Below are positions 63,380 through 64,000 of a stretch of DNA of 64,000 nucleotides, piece by piece. Origin of the DNA: Pyruvatibacter mobilis (GTDB taxonomy: Bacteria > Pseudomonadota > Alphaproteobacteria > CGMCC-115125); NCBI RefSeq assembly GCF_012848855.1, contig NZ_CP051630.1:2583501-2647500 (forward strand). The letters are read 5' to 3'. Position 1 is the first letter of the stretch; every line of letters begins with the position of its first letter. A program made the position numbers and the translations under genes. Below the pieces are notes generated by a model. The model was not told where the DNA came from. It saw only the letters and a list, made by a program, of their open reading frames with translations, and did no database searches.

Positions 63380-64000
63380 ATGGCACAGGATTTCATCGTC
63401 AACCGCGCGGATTTGCGCGAGGCCAAAATGGTGGACGTGCCCAACGCCGACCTTCAGGACGGCCAGGTGCTGCTTGAGGTCGAACGCTTCGCGCTGACCG
63501 CCAACAACATTTCCTATGGCATGGCGGGCGACATGCTGGGGTACTGGAATTTCTTCCCCGCCGCCGATGGCTGGGGCCGTATCCCCGCCTGGGGCATCGC
63601 CCGCGTCACCAGGAGCGCGCATCCGGACATCACCGAGGGTGCCAGGTTCTTCGGTTACATGCCCATGTCGCACCAGGTGGTAATGACGCCTGTGGATGTC
63701 TCGGCCCGCGGCTTCTCGGATGGCGCTGACCACCGTGCGCAGCTGCCGCCGATCTATCAGGAATATCTCGCCGTGACGCCGGAGAACGGGTTTGATCCGT
63801 CAACGGATGATCTGCAGTGCATCCTGCGCATCCTGTTCGTCACGTCGATGCATTTGGATGACCATCTGGCCGCGCATGACTATTTCAACGCCAACACGCT
63901 GATCATCGGCAGTGCCTCCAGCAAGACGGCGATCGGCCTCGCCTGGCTTGCCGCCAAACGGCCTGGCCTGCGCGTCGTCGGCCTTACCTCGGCGGGCAAC
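63380..64000 (+). CDS. DUF2855 family protein, 3' end beyond the window
   Basis: 207 codons are visible, open to the last base. ATG at 63380 with caggggggc upstream. VLLEVERFALTANNISYG and the GWGRIPAWGIARV region match DUF2855, a quinone-oxidoreductase-like (MDR) offshoot, and LIIGSASSKTAIGLAWLA is the beginning of its Rossmann part. Function unknown; family members are often near acyl-CoA and GST-like genes, as here. It is 40 bases after the preceding gene. Confidence 0.85.
   Translation, partial: MAQDFIVNRADLREAKMVDVPNADLQDGQVLLEVERFALTANNISYGMAGDMLGYWNFFPAADGWGRIPAWGIARVTRSAHPDITEGARFFGYMPMSHQVVMTPVDVSARGFSDGADHRAQLPPIYQEYLAVTPENGFDPSTDDLQCILRILFVTSMHLDDHLAAHDYFNANTLIIGSASSKTAIGLAWLAAKRPGLRVVGLTSAGN

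Overview
The window is high-GC DNA from an alphaproteobacterium. The marks are a DivL-type pseudo-kinase beside ahcY, the AmgK/MurU muramate recycling pair, AddAB instead of RecBCD, the order folC-accD-trpA-trpB-trpF-pyrF, the order lapA-ihfB-rpsA-cmk-aroA next to a TIGR02300 protein and tRNA-Ala(GGC), and many short palindromic repeats of the kind common in this class. Adrenodoxin-type ferredoxin, MAPEG, wax-ester synthase and DUF2855 genes suggest a lipid- or hydrocarbon-using free-living lineage (Parvibaculum-like or related). The genus is not proven from the sequence.

Layout. 1-35.6 kb is a housekeeping backbone: ahcY (5' end missing), divL, tsaE-amgK-murU-addB-addA, trxA, then on the minus strand folC, accD, trpA, trpB, trpF, pyrF, lapA, ihfB, rpsA, cmk, aroA, and finally a TIGR02300 protein and tRNA-Ala on the plus strand. 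It is interrupted by accessory segments. At 4.08-8.1 kb there is a repeat-rich gap, a roughly 1-kb AT-richer cassette flanked by 51-bp direct repeats that carries a HEPN-like protein, and a ferredoxin/ferredoxin reductase pair. At 18.0-19.7 kb there is a wax-ester synthase with a histone-like tail. At 25.9-29.4 kb there are TspO-like, MAPEG, TauD and ornithine-cyclodeaminase-like genes.

35.6-48.4 kb is a complete minus-strand nitrate assimilation cluster. Its order is nasT, nasS, a regulatory leader, nrtA, nrtB, a double-ATPase nrtCD, nirB, nirD, nasA and cobA. The nasS-nrtA gap contains, in the right order and spacing, a perfect NtrC-type dyad, a consensus sigma-54 promoter, hairpins with ANTAR-type A-N-N-G-N-N hexaloops, and an intrinsic terminator whose 5' arm overlaps the second hairpin. 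This predicts dual control: nitrogen limitation through NtrC/sigma-54, and nitrate through NasS/NasT antitermination. CobA makes the siroheme precursor for NirB, so cofactor supply is tied to the pathway.

48.5-52.5 kb is an Anbu operon (Anbu protease, transglutaminase, alpha-E protein, circularly permuted ATP-grasp). 52.7-64 kb is accessory metabolism: an MFS transporter, two SDRs, an HxlR regulator divergent from a cytoplasmic molybdenum/tungsten enzyme with a small translationally coupled partner, an M20 peptidase, an enoyl-CoA isomerase-like protein, a GST-like protein, an unrecognised 344-residue protein and a truncated DUF2855 gene.

The features most worth following are the cassette at 5080-6090, the nitrate leader at 46386-46643, the HxlR/molybdoenzyme module, the Anbu operon and the Lys-rich tail on the wax-ester synthase.
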